A DNA stretch of 61,817 nucleotides from positions 1 through 61,817 of IMG/VR virus record IMGVR_UViG_3300046001_005867; one strand, 5' to 3'. A model generated the notes under the pieces. It made no database searches. It was not told the origin of the DNA and worked only from the letters and a program-made list of their open reading frames with translations. The DNA comes from a virus. Numbering within the stretch: the stretch's first letter is position 1; every line of letters begins with the position of its first letter. Position numbers and translations under genes: made by a program. Positions 47,501 to 57,578 of this stretch are shown here, in pieces.

Positions 47501-50155
47501 TAGGTCTGGATAGAAAGTATAATCAAAATTACTTCCCGTTATTCCTGATGTTATAAGACCTCTTGATGATAATGTAGGAAAAACATTAGACTCTGCTCCT
47601 GTAGAGGAAGTAACCAGAGTATATTCTTCATTTCCTGCAATACCTTCAAAGAAATCAGGACCATTTATAGATGAAGCCCCGTATGTTATTTCTGCTCCAT
47701 TAGATACAAAATATGTTTTACCTGGAATTATTTTAGTAACTCCAGAAGGCTGAACATCTAAGTATTTATAATATTCCTCAGTGGGTGTATAGCCATATTG
47801 ACTTGACCAAAAATCCATATCAATCTCTCTTAGACCGTAGAATGAGAATACTCCTAAAGGTATATCGTATGTATTAAATGCAGAGATATCTCCAGATGAG
47901 CCAATGGCTACAGTTTCTGTGAAATTCTTAATCTCTAAAGTTGCATGAGTTTCAAAGTCTTTAATTCCTATAATCTCTCCTTTTTCATCTTTAGAATATT
48001 GATCAATGAACCTATACTTACCTATAACTACAGATGAAGACTTATTAGAATATGTTGATAATCCGCTAAAAGAATCGGTTGATGTATTTTTTACTGTGTC
48101 AATAAAAGTTTTACCAACTTCTATTTTATTTGCATCTTCTATTTTAACTTTTATTCTAGTATTAGAATAATTAGATCCTCCAACAAAAGATTGCTTTTGG
48201 TTTATATCACAGGCATCTTTCTCGTTTATAAAAACGATACCTCTTTGTGAATCTGGCATTCTTTGATTAGTTGACAGATTTAAAAAGAAGTCAAGATAAT
48301 ATTTATTATTTTCCTGTGTACCTGTTGCTTTAGTTCTTATTACTAATTCATCACCAGATTCAAATGCTTCAAATGAATTATAATTAAAACTGTTTAATAA
48401 TCCCGATAATGCTTTTGCTATATCTTCTTTTGTTCCTCCTGCATGATAATAGTATGTGCTATCTTGAGAATAAAAACTTCCAGGACCCCATTCATCTACA
48501 ATCGATGACATATCAGAAGCTCTAAGTATATCATATTTAGAACCAGGAACTCCATAAGCTCCTAATGGATTATAAAATAAGAAACAATTTTCATTGTTGT
48601 TTGTTAACGTTCCGCCAATTCTTATTACTGAATATCCTCTTCCTTTTTCCCCCGTGCTTACTGCTTTATATTGTTTCTTTGTTGAATCATCTTTACCAGT
48701 AAGTAAACTAAGATCTAAAGAAACATCTTGTATAACTAATTCATTCTCTGTTGGACCTAATCCATAAGTTGTATAAGAAGAAGTCGGAGAAGTTATTCCA
48801 TAATCTATTTCTCTCTTTAATGAATGAAAATTTCCATTCTTATCTTTTATCCAAAATAATTTGGTTTGCTCTAAAATGTTTACATCATCAGAATTTGGAA
48901 GAACACCAGTGATATAATTGGGATCTATATAAATTCTAACACCATTGTCGTTGTATTGGAAATAACTATTTTCTTGGCTATAATATCCCTTATCATTTCT
49001 ATCTGGGATTGGTGTATTTCCTGAAGATCCAAGACTTTTAAATAGTGAATCCCCATCAAGTTTAAATTTAGCTAACTCTGGAGCATTAACATAAAGACCA
49101 AAATATCTATTTATGGTGTAATTTTCCGAGTCTGTATCATTAAATAGGAATTCCATATTTAATAGTTTATAACTAAGAATTCCATTATTTCTAAATCCAT
49201 TAGTTATAAAATCCTCAAATCCTATTTGTGTTTCTGCATTTTCATAATAATCAAAAAGATAATCACCTTTTTTATCGAATATACCAACATTATAATTAAC
49301 CCCATTAAATGTAGTTAATTGATTATCTTCAAATCTTGCGTCTATTAAATTCTCCGTATATCCTGGAGTTGTTTTTATTTTTCTTAAATATTTACCAATA
49401 TCAGAATCTTCAGTGAGATCGAACGTAGACACTATTGTAGCCTTAGGTAAGATCTTATCATAGAAATGGTTTTCTGTGTCCTCTACGGAGCTTATATTAT
49501 AAGAAGAATCTAATAATATCACTGTTCCGCTTCCTTGTGTAACATTAAATAATGTAGATGCAGCAGTAAAAACATTTCCGTCCGTATATGTAACAGTATT
49601 ACTTGATATTTTATAAGGTAAGTAACCAGGAGCAGTAGCATCTACTGTTGTGTCTTGTAATACTTTATATAATTTTCCCACTACTAAAGATGTAACTGGT
49701 ATCTTATAAGAATAATCTATAGGATCATTCACTTTGAATATAACAAAATGATCAGGAATATCCTCACCTATCCATAAAGGTGCAAGATAAGTGAAATCTT
49801 CCGAATATCTATCAGAAGCTAAAGGTGATACACCTGAGCTATAAAAGAAATTGTATACACTTGATAGATCATTTGTTTGATTTTGTACAGGTTCTTCTTC
49901 TCCAATAAGTCCAAAAACAAATTGCGGTGGAGTCTTCCCCTCGTCAAAAAATCTATATAAATCCTTATCAAATGATGAATCCGGTGATATACTAAATCCT
50001 TTATAAGCACTATTAGACATTTCCGAATTAGAATCTATCGAATTAAGCCAGATCCCTTTACTAGAATCCACGGTTATTTTAACATTACCAGATATTCTAG
50101 GATTTGCTCTAAGTACCCCAAAAGATGAGGTCTGTTTTATTATTTTTCTAGCCAC
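44540..50155 (-). CDS. Very large virion protein (1871 residues)
   Basis: The largest gene in the window. The N-terminal segment (SFGVLRANPRISGNVKITVD, then APLWIGEDIPDHFVIFKVND near 130) has the look of a structural protein family that recurs in Bacteroidota phages. It continues as a chain of beta-rich domains with many Tyr/Asn/Ser residues. No enzyme motifs, no transmembrane segment. Its place between fibre and baseplate-type proteins suggests a baseplate or tail-periphery scaffold. No T4 protein of this size exists in the equivalent position, so it is probably a lineage-specific fusion. Confidence 0.66.
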   Translation of the reverse strand: MARKIIKQTSSFGVLRANPRISGNVKITVDSSKGIWLNSIDSNSEMSNSAYKGFSISPDSSFDKDLYRFFDEGKTPPQFVFGLIGEEEPVQNQTNDLSSVYNFFYSSGVSPLASDRYSEDFTYLAPLWIGEDIPDHFVIFKVNDPIDYSYKIPVTSLVVGKLYKVLQDTTVDATAPGYLPYKISSNTVTYTDGNVFTAASTLFNVTQGSGTVILLDSSYNISSVEDTENHFYDKILPKATIVSTFDLTEDSDIGKYLRKIKTTPGYTENLIDARFEDNQLTTFNGVNYNVGIFDKKGDYLFDYYENAETQIGFEDFITNGFRNNGILSYKLLNMEFLFNDTDSENYTINRYFGLYVNAPELAKFKLDGDSLFKSLGSSGNTPIPDRNDKGYYSQENSYFQYNDNGVRIYIDPNYITGVLPNSDDVNILEQTKLFWIKDKNGNFHSLKREIDYGITSPTSSYTTYGLGPTENELVIQDVSLDLSLLTGKDDSTKKQYKAVSTGEKGRGYSVIRIGGTLTNNNENCFLFYNPLGAYGVPGSKYDILRASDMSSIVDEWGPGSFYSQDSTYYYHAGGTKEDIAKALSGLLNSFNYNSFEAFESGDELVIRTKATGTQENNKYYLDFFLNLSTNQRMPDSQRGIVFINEKDACDINQKQSFVGGSNYSNTRIKVKIEDANKIEVGKTFIDTVKNTSTDSFSGLSTYSNKSSSVVIGKYRFIDQYSKDEKGEIIGIKDFETHATLEIKNFTETVAIGSSGDISAFNTYDIPLGVFSFYGLREIDMDFWSSQYGYTPTEEYYKYLDVQPSGVTKIIPGKTYFVSNGAEITYGASSINGPDFFEGIAGNEEYTLVTSSTGAESNVFPTLSSRGLITSGITGSNFDYTFYPDLDAFPGFYGIQSLQFINNTNGIDTKYDVLNFGKLDSEYDYTQDNYNPEFALKSRVSPYITKWVYNGGTDIRGNGYRLNSNIAFSPLNFSPSFFKRSQDPQYFTHEWYHLQKPPYSIPESNLHIDKNYLAEEIDETLLTDTNPSLRDYFLDYFSIEGEDLNPYYPTSSTIDKIDLTERFSLFNFNSGNGFSETLYRGAKVRIKRTFTDYAQGESIKYVDDDTFYDDYKFSCVIVPIKNISDEIQTPVKVKIIENRTFKNITFVVEVLIEDARALDFENISPELQYLNLDYFLLYSLKDKLDSQYYPVSSPPSWLPNNDIELPKIGDVKLSSSLNVSTNPNSQGFFSIVNSFTTGDSGTIYVVPNPNYESDLREEINFTYLPSVVPSVAGPNSTSPGSFYGIVGNSGVGGGYTLPFPTGVSEDAVKFTAIDSNYGFDFSEIGLAGPLDIPSTANYTAISNIPIYQREGGKSYWGNILEKISFANLSLWVNTEYPYIEYKTYVWNETTNTTDILDNQFVLEFIKPSTFVQNSILFPEEIEDKPQELSLFNVGYNITELEGETELYRYGGGYIPSFREILKFENVKYDIPLWTTPSAYTFTVKVTDKIEGTELYDLGANLCYEINGNTQGEISLIKGVTYFFNLSDSSNTGYHIYFSRNNIGNSYSTDALTQGYSLIGTPGTSGSYIMFKVPYDFSSEVYYVAEGGKYMGHKINVIDSIEYSYCSFGPSKDNFGNVKNVNYYKYATDWIFRIGQNSPYNPTYNLIGETPIDKRDLSLFESSWDAGFYRQYSGPTGYVSLPGTKNMKEEKSFFGSKVMQTPDTINSQKQIVYPNSLKGVLDLNYNNYANYEILWENTPTELRGVLLVDRMLTRFFLENGGKESFNKFIIPEFGFGSLSDVDDDFIEYIKLNVLPIFQSKDNGSYLKKTPVADTQTLIPVTGDLADYQKLINGYYPSQEIRYTKVNELKYEFRIPKDPSFNYSLAFSIQIGKI

Positions 50156-50158
50156 TTA

Positions 50159-53100
50159 TTAAATAGTTTGATTACTTTGTGAATAAGCTGGAGAAACTAA
50201 CGAAGTTTTAGTATAGCTTCCGGTTACAAGAACGTCAAGAGAAAATAAATCCTCGTTTCTTACTTGTATATCTATTCCTATTTTTTTACTGTATGTGATA
50301 TTTTTAAGGTTACCAGCATTTCTCCATCCTCCAATAAATCCTAATTTATCTTGAGCTCTCATTTGAAAAATTAAAGGAACTGTTATTGCGTTTTCTTGTC
50401 CAAACTCTAATGTCTTTTTAGCTAACTGTGTTGATCCTTCTATTTGTATTGCAGTGTGTGAGGTTGGTGCTATAAATAAATAAGATCCGCAAGAGTACTT
50501 ACCACATAAGAACTCATCAGAATCTATAAATCCTAATTTATTAGGATAAGCATTATCGTCAATACCAAATGCTGATGCCGAATTAGCTGGATAGTATTCT
50601 AATTGTTGAGTAGAAAGTGTTTGTAAACTTGTTGATAAAGAAGATGTTATATTAGTGTCAGTCTCAAATCCTAAAGCATGTCTGAATGCAGGATAAGCCA
50701 TAGTTCCAGATCCAATTACTAATGGTCTTTCTAAATTAGAAAAAGAACTGGAAGATGCATCATTGATATCTGGATGCGATATATGTACACAGAATTCATT
50801 TAGACTACCATTTCCATCAGGTAAAGCTGAAGTATAAGTTCCGCTCCAAATATTAGCATTAGCACCAGCTCCTGTAGGAGCTCCTGGTTGCTCAAAAGGC
50901 ATAAGTATACCATCATTATTTATAGGTAATTGTGATGCGCCATCAGCAGTACCTTGAGTACTATTCCATATTAAACCCGTAGGTGGAATAAAATAAAGAT
51001 TCTCGCCTAATCCCACACTCTTATACCTAGTGTAAACAAATTGTGAATAGGCATTACCACTTTGATATCCTGATGCTTGTATAAATGCTCCCGGTGTATT
51101 AACATCAACATTAGCAGAGTTAATACCCGATAATTGAATTGGCGTTTCTCCGTATTTTCTGTTATTGTTATAATCGTTCTGTCCGCTTATTGTGATAGGT
51201 GCTTTAACTCCTTGTCCTCCAGGTATTAAAGAAGAAAGTTCTAAAGGCGTAGCAGCTTCATTTCTTAATTCTAAGTAATAAATCACAGATGCTATTTTAC
51301 CTTTATTACCTGGATTTGAAAGATCTATTAATTGATCATAATATCCAGCAAATAAATTAACTGTACTACCAGGATTAATCTTATTAGAGGTACCACCGCT
51401 TCTTATATAAACACCTAAAGTGCCTTTTGCTTTAGCTACTAATGCTCTTAATGATTGTAATTCATTATCAATTTGAGTTAACTTCTGAAATAAATCTAAT
51501 GCTTTTCCTGCTCCATCAAAGAATCCTGATGCAATAGCAGATGAATTATGAGCATAAAATTTATCACCAGATGTAAACTGTGTAGATAAATGTTGGTCTA
51601 ATCCTTTAGCTTGTAAATCCTCCTGTACTTTAACTACAGCCTGATCCATACTATTTTGTGCTATAAAAGCACCGTTGTCTATTGACACAACCAAATTAGC
51701 AGGGAATTCTACTATAGCAGAAGTTGACCAATCAGAAGTCAAAGGATTAGTGGGCCAACCAGCTTCAGATATAGATTGAACTTGTATTTCAACCTTTTCT
51801 CCTTTGGTTATAGCAATATCTAATTGATTTATATTTACCGTATTAGCATCACTAACATCTTCAATTTGCCAAACATATGTTCCAGTATTAGAATCATATA
51901 CTTTCTTTCTTAAATCGCTTGTAAACTGTGTCCAATTTGTAAATTGTCCAGTCTTTTGTACCCCATTATTGTCTACATAATCAATCTGAGTTGTACCATT
52001 AGAATTTCCTGTTAATGAAAGGTATCTGTATCTCACATTAAATTGAACAATATTCTGTTCTCCCGTTTTAGAATCAATAATTGGCTCAGGTATAGGCCAA
52101 AATCCTCTGACTCTATATTTAGGAGCCTCCGTTAATTCAGGTGCTGCAATAGTTAGATTATTAACTTCGGTAATTGTAGTAGCTAATAAATCTGTTCTGA
52201 TTTGTTTATCTTTGCCTAATGAAGTGATCTTATCGTTTAATTTCTTGTATTCAGCAGTAGGTGTTTTCCCTTTAGAAGTTGTAGTTAGTTCAGAAAGTTG
52301 TTTTCTTGTCTGATCTATTGCTCTGTCTATTGAACCTATTTCATTTTTTAAAGATGTTTTAATTTTAATCTTATCTTTAAAATCTACATTTTCTTTAGAA
52401 TCTGTTATCTGTGAATTCACTTTAACTACCTTAAAGTTTCCAGGAGAAACTACAGGAGCAGAAGGGGTTTGTCCATAAACTGCAGGAATAACATTCTCTT
52501 TAGCAGAAGAAATAAAGATCTTACTAAAATCCGAAACTTGTGAAGAATAGAATTCGGATAATGTCTTAACACCATCGGATGTGTTTATTTGTAATTCATT
52601 AGACAAGAAACAAACACCAGGACTATATTTACTAGATGCAACATTAAAATCGCCATCAATAGATTTAATAAAAATAGCTTGTCTTTCATCAAATCCCACA
52701 TTAACATCTACCATTCTATCAGATAAAACATTAGAATAAATTGTAAGAGCATTATCTCCTATTTTTATTGCTTCAAATCCAAATAATCTTTTTAGAGATA
52801 ATGTTTGATTAGTAGTGTCAATTGATGTTATTTCATATTTAGTTCCCCCAGATGTCATTAAAGTGTCACCTTTTGTTAGGGTTCTAGAATCTGTTGATGT
52901 TGCTAAAGTATCTGTATATCTTAATGTGGTTAACTTATATTTTCTAACAGTATTAGTTGATGTGATACCATTTTCTGTTACCTGAGTTTCTTCATCATAA
53001 ATTCTAAGTACTCCAAAAGATCCAATATATCTTATTGTTCTTAATTCTAATTCATTTATTTGCTCATCAGTAAAATATTGAATTCCCTGGCTTTTTAATG

Positions 53101-53656
53101 AATCAATAAAATCAGAATCAGTAATATCATTTCTTCCTTTTAAATTAGCATCGAAATATGCTTTTTGCACATCAGTTTGAGTGTTAGCTATAATTCTTTT
53201 TACGTAAACATTTTCAGAATTTACTGGGATCTGATTCTCTACATCAATAGAAACATAAAGAAGCGGATTTAAAAATGATTCAAAAAACCAATTATTTCTA
53301 GCTTGAAATGTACCAGGTACTTGAAGACTTCCTGGTGATAAAGGATCCTTTAATATATTAGCCTGATATATCTTAGAAACAGTGCCATCAGATTTTCTAA
53401 TATTTGCTGTAGTGTCTTCTAACCCAGAAAGTGCTAATACATTTTTATCAATTCTATTAATCTCAGATTTTAAAAATCCATAAGAAGGTATTTGAATATT
53501 CTCTGAAGTGTTATCGTCCATTAAAAATTCAATTTGAACAGAATCTTTAGATGATGTCGCAACATCATTCAATTTATTTATGATTTCTAAAGAATTCTTT
53601 TGAAGCCTTAAAAATTGAGCTATTAAAGAAGAGAATGAATTTTTTGTGTTTGACAT
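50159..53656 (-). CDS. Large virion protein with FN3-like domain and coiled coil
   Basis: 1165 residues. An N-terminal helix (SSLIAQFLRLQKNSLEIINKL), beta domains (SFGVLRIYDEETQVTENGIT), a coiled coil near 410-480 (RAIDQTRKQLSELTTTSKGK), then a fibronectin type III-like unit near 540 (FNVRYRYLS; VEIQVQSISEAGWPTNP). After another helix comes a Gly/Asn-rich C-terminal domain (VYTRYKSVGLGENLYFIPP). A baseplate-associated role is likely from neighbours and size. It ends three bases before the next structural gene. Confidence 0.62.
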   Translation of the reverse strand: MSNTKNSFSSLIAQFLRLQKNSLEIINKLNDVATSSKDSVQIEFLMDDNTSENIQIPSYGFLKSEINRIDKNVLALSGLEDTTANIRKSDGTVSKIYQANILKDPLSPGSLQVPGTFQARNNWFFESFLNPLLYVSIDVENQIPVNSENVYVKRIIANTQTDVQKAYFDANLKGRNDITDSDFIDSLKSQGIQYFTDEQINELELRTIRYIGSFGVLRIYDEETQVTENGITSTNTVRKYKLTTLRYTDTLATSTDSRTLTKGDTLMTSGGTKYEITSIDTTNQTLSLKRLFGFEAIKIGDNALTIYSNVLSDRMVDVNVGFDERQAIFIKSIDGDFNVASSKYSPGVCFLSNELQINTSDGVKTLSEFYSSQVSDFSKIFISSAKENVIPAVYGQTPSAPVVSPGNFKVVKVNSQITDSKENVDFKDKIKIKTSLKNEIGSIDRAIDQTRKQLSELTTTSKGKTPTAEYKKLNDKITSLGKDKQIRTDLLATTITEVNNLTIAAPELTEAPKYRVRGFWPIPEPIIDSKTGEQNIVQFNVRYRYLSLTGNSNGTTQIDYVDNNGVQKTGQFTNWTQFTSDLRKKVYDSNTGTYVWQIEDVSDANTVNINQLDIAITKGEKVEIQVQSISEAGWPTNPLTSDWSTSAIVEFPANLVVSIDNGAFIAQNSMDQAVVKVQEDLQAKGLDQHLSTQFTSGDKFYAHNSSAIASGFFDGAGKALDLFQKLTQIDNELQSLRALVAKAKGTLGVYIRSGGTSNKINPGSTVNLFAGYYDQLIDLSNPGNKGKIASVIYYLELRNEAATPLELSSLIPGGQGVKAPITISGQNDYNNNRKYGETPIQLSGINSANVDVNTPGAFIQASGYQSGNAYSQFVYTRYKSVGLGENLYFIPPTGLIWNSTQGTADGASQLPINNDGILMPFEQPGAPTGAGANANIWSGTYTSALPDGNGSLNEFCVHISHPDINDASSSSFSNLERPLVIGSGTMAYPAFRHALGFETDTNITSSLSTSLQTLSTQQLEYYPANSASAFGIDDNAYPNKLGFIDSDEFLCGKYSCGSYLFIAPTSHTAIQIEGSTQLAKKTLEFGQENAITVPLIFQMRAQDKLGFIGGWRNAGNLKNITYSKKIGIDIQVRNEDLFSLDVLVTGSYTKTSLVSPAYSQSNQTI

Positions 53657-53662
53657 TTTATC

Positions 53663-55843
53663 TTATTTTATTTGGTCCACTTCAAATATTAGATTTTTAT
53701 CATCTACACAAACAATATCAAAGATAGGTTTGTAAGAAGCATTTTGAAATTGAATATTTATAAATCCTGCAACTACACTAGAATAAGGTACTCCTGAAGG
53801 AGTTCCTTTTGGATATTCCCCTAAAGCATCAGTTAAAATAACCAATGAATAAACACCCAAATCTATATCATCACCTATTACTAATCTTAGAACTTGTCCC
53901 TTTTGCCATTTGTTTGTGGTATCATCTATCTTAATAACAATATCATTATTTGCTGTTATAGATAATCCATTATTTTTATGCTTAAGGTAATTAGTGTAAA
54001 GTTGAAGTGATACTGTGTTACCAGCAACAGGATTAATAGTAAATAAAGAATTAGTTCCTATATTATAATCTTGCTGTGTAACATCAACTTTTAATATATT
54101 AGGAGTTGATCTATCAACAAAAGTACCATCACCATCTTTTAGAAGGTCAAGGTTATAAGTCATATTTATAGATGTCTGATTCTGTAATATATTTTGTATA
54201 GTATCGCTATTTCTTTCAATTAAACTTAAGATATCTTGAGTGTTATCAAAAAGAGCTTGATTTGCTTGTAATGATTTTTCAACTGTATCTAATCTTAATT
54301 TTATATCTGTGCTATCGTCTGTATTAATAATAAGATCTGTCAATGCAGTAATTTGATCCTGCATTCCCATTATCTCTAATGTTCTATCATTAAGATTCTT
54401 AGCTGCATCCTGTAAAACAGTAGCTGCATCCATAAAGATAGAAAGCGAGAATGAAGAATAATCGTTTATTGCTTGCTCTACTCCTGTGCTTTCCACATCA
54501 GTATCAAACTTAAGATTTATTTTGAATCCGTAAGAATTACCATTTAATTTAGTAATAGGATCCGGCTTAAATTTCTTGAAATTGGGGAATTTAGCTGCAT
54601 TAATAGAAACAGGCTCAGGATCATTTAAGAATAAAATACCATAAAGATTTGTTTCTGAATCTGTTGGGTTATTAGGATCGTAAACATCATAATAAACAAG
54701 AACTGCATTAAATTCAAAAGAAGTTGTAGTGGGAGTTCCGTTCCATTCTTCTATTGTAGAAATCCCTACATAATTTTGAATGGCTTTATAAGACGATGGT
54801 TCAAAATCAATTTGTACTCCATCTAGGTTACTTCTTTTATAATTTACACTATATCCAGCAGGTGCAGTAGATACATATTTTTCCAATGTATAATTGCTAT
54901 TGTCAAAGAAACTAGGATCAGTAAAATAAGAATTAGCCTCATCTCTAGGTGAATACCAATTACTTAAAAATGTACCAGTTGCAGATATTCCAGTGACACC
55001 AGGTTCTCCTAAAACGTCTTGATCGAATATAGCCAATTTAGGTAATCCGTTAGGGCCATATAAACCTGAAGCCGAATCTCTTCCTTGAAGATATTCAGTG
55101 TCTAAAGGATCTGGAGGTAAATGTGTAAATGTTCTATCGGGATAATAATTCTCATCAGCAACAGTTTTAAATAGAACATATGGTGTTCCTCCGTCTCCTG
55201 TTGGCACATGAATATAAACCTCCGAATAAGCATTATCCGTATTTTGTACAGAGTTTACCACATCAATATCACCAATATATTGTACTATTCTTTCATATCT
55301 AGGAGTTGGTGTACCATTGCCAGTTAATAATGTGTCTTCTTCTACCCATCTTTTATCTGAGTAAGGAAACCCATTAACCGTTGTGGTTGTAGTCTGGTTT
55401 AAAGAAGCTACTACCTCATTTGTATTTGCTGATCTGTATCTAACACCCCCTAATTCTTTTATCCATTTCCAAAAAATTCTTTCAGAAACGTTTCTTTTTA
55501 ATTCTGCATTGTAATTAGGATCCGAGATAACAGTAGATTCTAAATTTAAACAATAATTCTGAAATGAAATTTCAGGAGAAGGACTAAGATTATTAGGGTT
55601 TGTTAACACGAAATTACCAGAAGCTGCATCAAGAAAAGTTGTATCAATGGCATTAAATTGCAAAGTGTTTTCTTTATATGTCGGAGATCCCATTTCAGGA
55701 ATCTTCAAAAGAGCATACTTAGAAAAACTAAATTTCTTTAATGAATTATTAAATGTTAATGTGAGATCTTCTGCAGCAGAAGAGAAGGTATAAAATGTAC
55801 CCCCCTGAACTGCTATCGGTCTTATATAAGGTGTTTTTGCCAT
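53663..55843 (-). CDS. Virion structural protein with central coiled coil
   Basis: 726 residues. The first 450 are beta-rich (VQGGTFYTFSSAAEDLTLTF). A coiled coil of about 70 residues around 470-545 (EIMGMQDQITALTDLIINTD; LIERNSDTIQNILQNQTSIN) is followed by a beta-rich C-terminal domain (NKWQKGQVLRLVIGDDIDLG). The layout of globular head, coil and tip suits a short fibre or baseplate spike. It is closely spaced with the next structural gene. Confidence 0.6.
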   Translation of the reverse strand: MAKTPYIRPIAVQGGTFYTFSSAAEDLTLTFNNSLKKFSFSKYALLKIPEMGSPTYKENTLQFNAIDTTFLDAASGNFVLTNPNNLSPSPEISFQNYCLNLESTVISDPNYNAELKRNVSERIFWKWIKELGGVRYRSANTNEVVASLNQTTTTTVNGFPYSDKRWVEEDTLLTGNGTPTPRYERIVQYIGDIDVVNSVQNTDNAYSEVYIHVPTGDGGTPYVLFKTVADENYYPDRTFTHLPPDPLDTEYLQGRDSASGLYGPNGLPKLAIFDQDVLGEPGVTGISATGTFLSNWYSPRDEANSYFTDPSFFDNSNYTLEKYVSTAPAGYSVNYKRSNLDGVQIDFEPSSYKAIQNYVGISTIEEWNGTPTTTSFEFNAVLVYYDVYDPNNPTDSETNLYGILFLNDPEPVSINAAKFPNFKKFKPDPITKLNGNSYGFKINLKFDTDVESTGVEQAINDYSSFSLSIFMDAATVLQDAAKNLNDRTLEIMGMQDQITALTDLIINTDDSTDIKLRLDTVEKSLQANQALFDNTQDILSLIERNSDTIQNILQNQTSINMTYNLDLLKDGDGTFVDRSTPNILKVDVTQQDYNIGTNSLFTINPVAGNTVSLQLYTNYLKHKNNGLSITANNDIVIKIDDTTNKWQKGQVLRLVIGDDIDLGVYSLVILTDALGEYPKGTPSGVPYSSVVAGFINIQFQNASYKPIFDIVCVDDKNLIFEVDQIK

Positions 55844-55859
55844 TGATTATTTTTCTTAA

Positions 55860-56783
55860 TTAGAATGTAAATCCAGATGTAGAGTTAACAACCACCCAAG
55901 ATCCTTTTTGTGAAGCTCCTGATTGACCTATTCTTGGCTCCCACATAATAGTTAATGATGTTTTATAAGGATTTCCCGATGTTTGTATAAAAGGATCCGT
56001 GTAATCACCTTCACTTCCACCAGTTGAAAATCCAGTATAATAAGGAGAAGTACCCCCAGTAACTCCAGTAGCAATTTTTCCTGCGGAAGTTGCTGTGTCG
56101 ACTAATGTTACAGTATAACCTGCAGGAATATCAGAAGCAGTTGCTCCAGCGCCTGTTGTAGCGTAAAAGAAAAAACCTGTAGTAAATCCAGCATCAGCTG
56201 ACGCACTCGAAACATAATTTGATTGTATATAAATAACATTTTCCGTTAAAGTTAATTGGTAAGGGGTTGAGTAAGTTCCAGTAACACCTGCTCCTGGTGT
56301 ATTAGGAAAAGCAGTAGAAGAACCCACGGTGGCTTTTCTGTTAGTGTTAACAAAATTACCGGACGCTCCGATACTCATTCTTCCTTCCACATTTAGCACA
56401 CTATTAAATGTTGCAGTAGCTCCAAATGTAGCTGTTCCTGAAGCAGATAAAGTGTTTGATTGTAGAACATTAGAGAATATACCAGTAGCTCCTACAACTG
56501 TGCTAGAAGCTATAATGTAACCTCCACTAGCTCCTGTTCCATATAGTTGTATAGTAGGTGAACCAGAAGCAGGCATAACTAAGCTGTTAGCCAGTAATGA
56601 TTTTGCTTTAATTTGCCCATTTGTTGCGCTAGATACGTCAAGTGATCCAGTCAACACGTTTATATTAAATGTGTTTTCTAAATCATTATAAGCATTCTCA
56701 AGCAACAAAAAGTTAGCATTGATAGTTAATCTAGAACCTGAAATTGAATCGGTTCCAAGAATTTCAGTAATTGTGATTGCCAT
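55860..56783 (-). CDS. Small fibre-like virion protein
   Basis: 307 residues. The start (TITEILGTDSISGSRLTINA, then NFLLLENAY) resembles the attachment end of the 924-residue fibre. Gly/Ala/Thr-rich beta repeats follow (SASGTATFGATATFNSVLN). The C-terminal 100 residues form a distinct domain with aromatic patches (ASADAGFTTGFFFYATTG). It is the first gene of the minus-strand structural run after the divergent promoter region at 56784-56867. Confidence 0.66.
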   Translation of the reverse strand: MAITITEILGTDSISGSRLTINANFLLLENAYNDLENTFNINVLTGSLDVSSATNGQIKAKSLLANSLVMPASGSPTIQLYGTGASGGYIIASSTVVGATGIFSNVLQSNTLSASGTATFGATATFNSVLNVEGRMSIGASGNFVNTNRKATVGSSTAFPNTPGAGVTGTYSTPYQLTLTENVIYIQSNYVSSASADAGFTTGFFFYATTGAGATASDIPAGYTVTLVDTATSAGKIATGVTGGTSPYYTGFSTGGSEGDYTDPFIQTSGNPYKTSLTIMWEPRIGQSGASQKGSWVVVNSTSGFTF

Positions 56784-56867
56784 TTGATTTTCCTTTTTTT
56801 GATATATATCCTGTATTACTTACAATAGAAAAAGACAGGACAATCATTAAAGAAAGAAACATAGAAT
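56784..56867. promoter_or_regulatory. Divergent promoter region: structural genes and phoH
   Basis: 84 bases separate the minus-strand structural genes (start 56783) from phoH (start 56868). A perfect palindrome GATATATATC at 56801-56810 lies 17 bases before the minus-strand ATG and reads the same in both directions. No second clear box precedes phoH. Confidence 0.5.
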
Positions 56868-57569
56868 ATGTTTCTTAAAAAAAATAAAAAATCTATGACT
56901 ACAGGAAGCAATTGGACTCAAAAAAGGAAACCTAAAAATCCTATTAAATTTAAAATTAATCTAAACGAAGAGCAAAAAGAAGCTAAAGCTATTATTTTGG
57001 CCAATCCAGTTAGTGTTCTTAAAGGAGCAGCTGGATCAGGTAAAACGCTTCTAGCAGTGCAAATAGCTCTAGATATGCTATTTAATAGGGAGATTGAAAA
57101 GCTAGTTATTACTAGACCCACAGTAGCAAAAGAGGATATAGGATTTCTTCCAGGGGATTTAAAAGAAAAAATGGATCCATGGTTAGCTCCTATCTACGCT
57201 AATTTAGAAATGGTCTATGACAAAACTAAAATTGAAAAATTACTTAGTGAAGGAATTATAGAAATTTTACCTTTCCCCTTCATGAGAGGTAGAACTCTAG
57301 TTAATTCTTGTGTGATTGTAGATGAAGCTCAAAACGTAACAATGAGCCAAATGGAAATGGTACTAGGAAGACTTGGAATTGGTTCTAAAATGATAATATG
57401 TGGAGACACATCTCAAATAGATTTAAAAAATAAAAAAGACTCCGGGCTTGACTTTATGAATACCCTTGCTGCAAGAGTTGAAGGGGTTAATGTGATAACT
57501 CTTAAGAAAAACCATAGACACCCTATTGTACCCGCAATGCTAGAGGTTTATAGGGAATACACTTTATAA
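56868..57569 (+). CDS. phoH: PhoH-like ATPase
   Basis: 233 residues, nearly all PhoH domain. Walker A is GAAGSGKT at 53-60, followed by KLVITRPTVAKEDIGFLPGD, the PWLAPIYANLE segment, the Walker B CVIVDEAQN and the GDTSQID motif. PhoH proteins are RNA-linked ATPases related to the SF1 helicase core. They are common in phages, with unsettled function, often tied to phosphate stress or RNA turnover. It opens the plus-strand cluster and ends nine bases before the next gene. Confidence 0.94.
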   Translation: MFLKKNKKSMTTGSNWTQKRKPKNPIKFKINLNEEQKEAKAIILANPVSVLKGAAGSGKTLLAVQIALDMLFNREIEKLVITRPTVAKEDIGFLPGDLKEKMDPWLAPIYANLEMVYDKTKIEKLLSEGIIEILPFPFMRGRTLVNSCVIVDEAQNVTMSQMEMVLGRLGIGSKMIICGDTSQIDLKNKKDSGLDFMNTLAARVEGVNVITLKKNHRHPIVPAMLEVYREYTL

Positions 57570-57578
57570 TTATTTTAG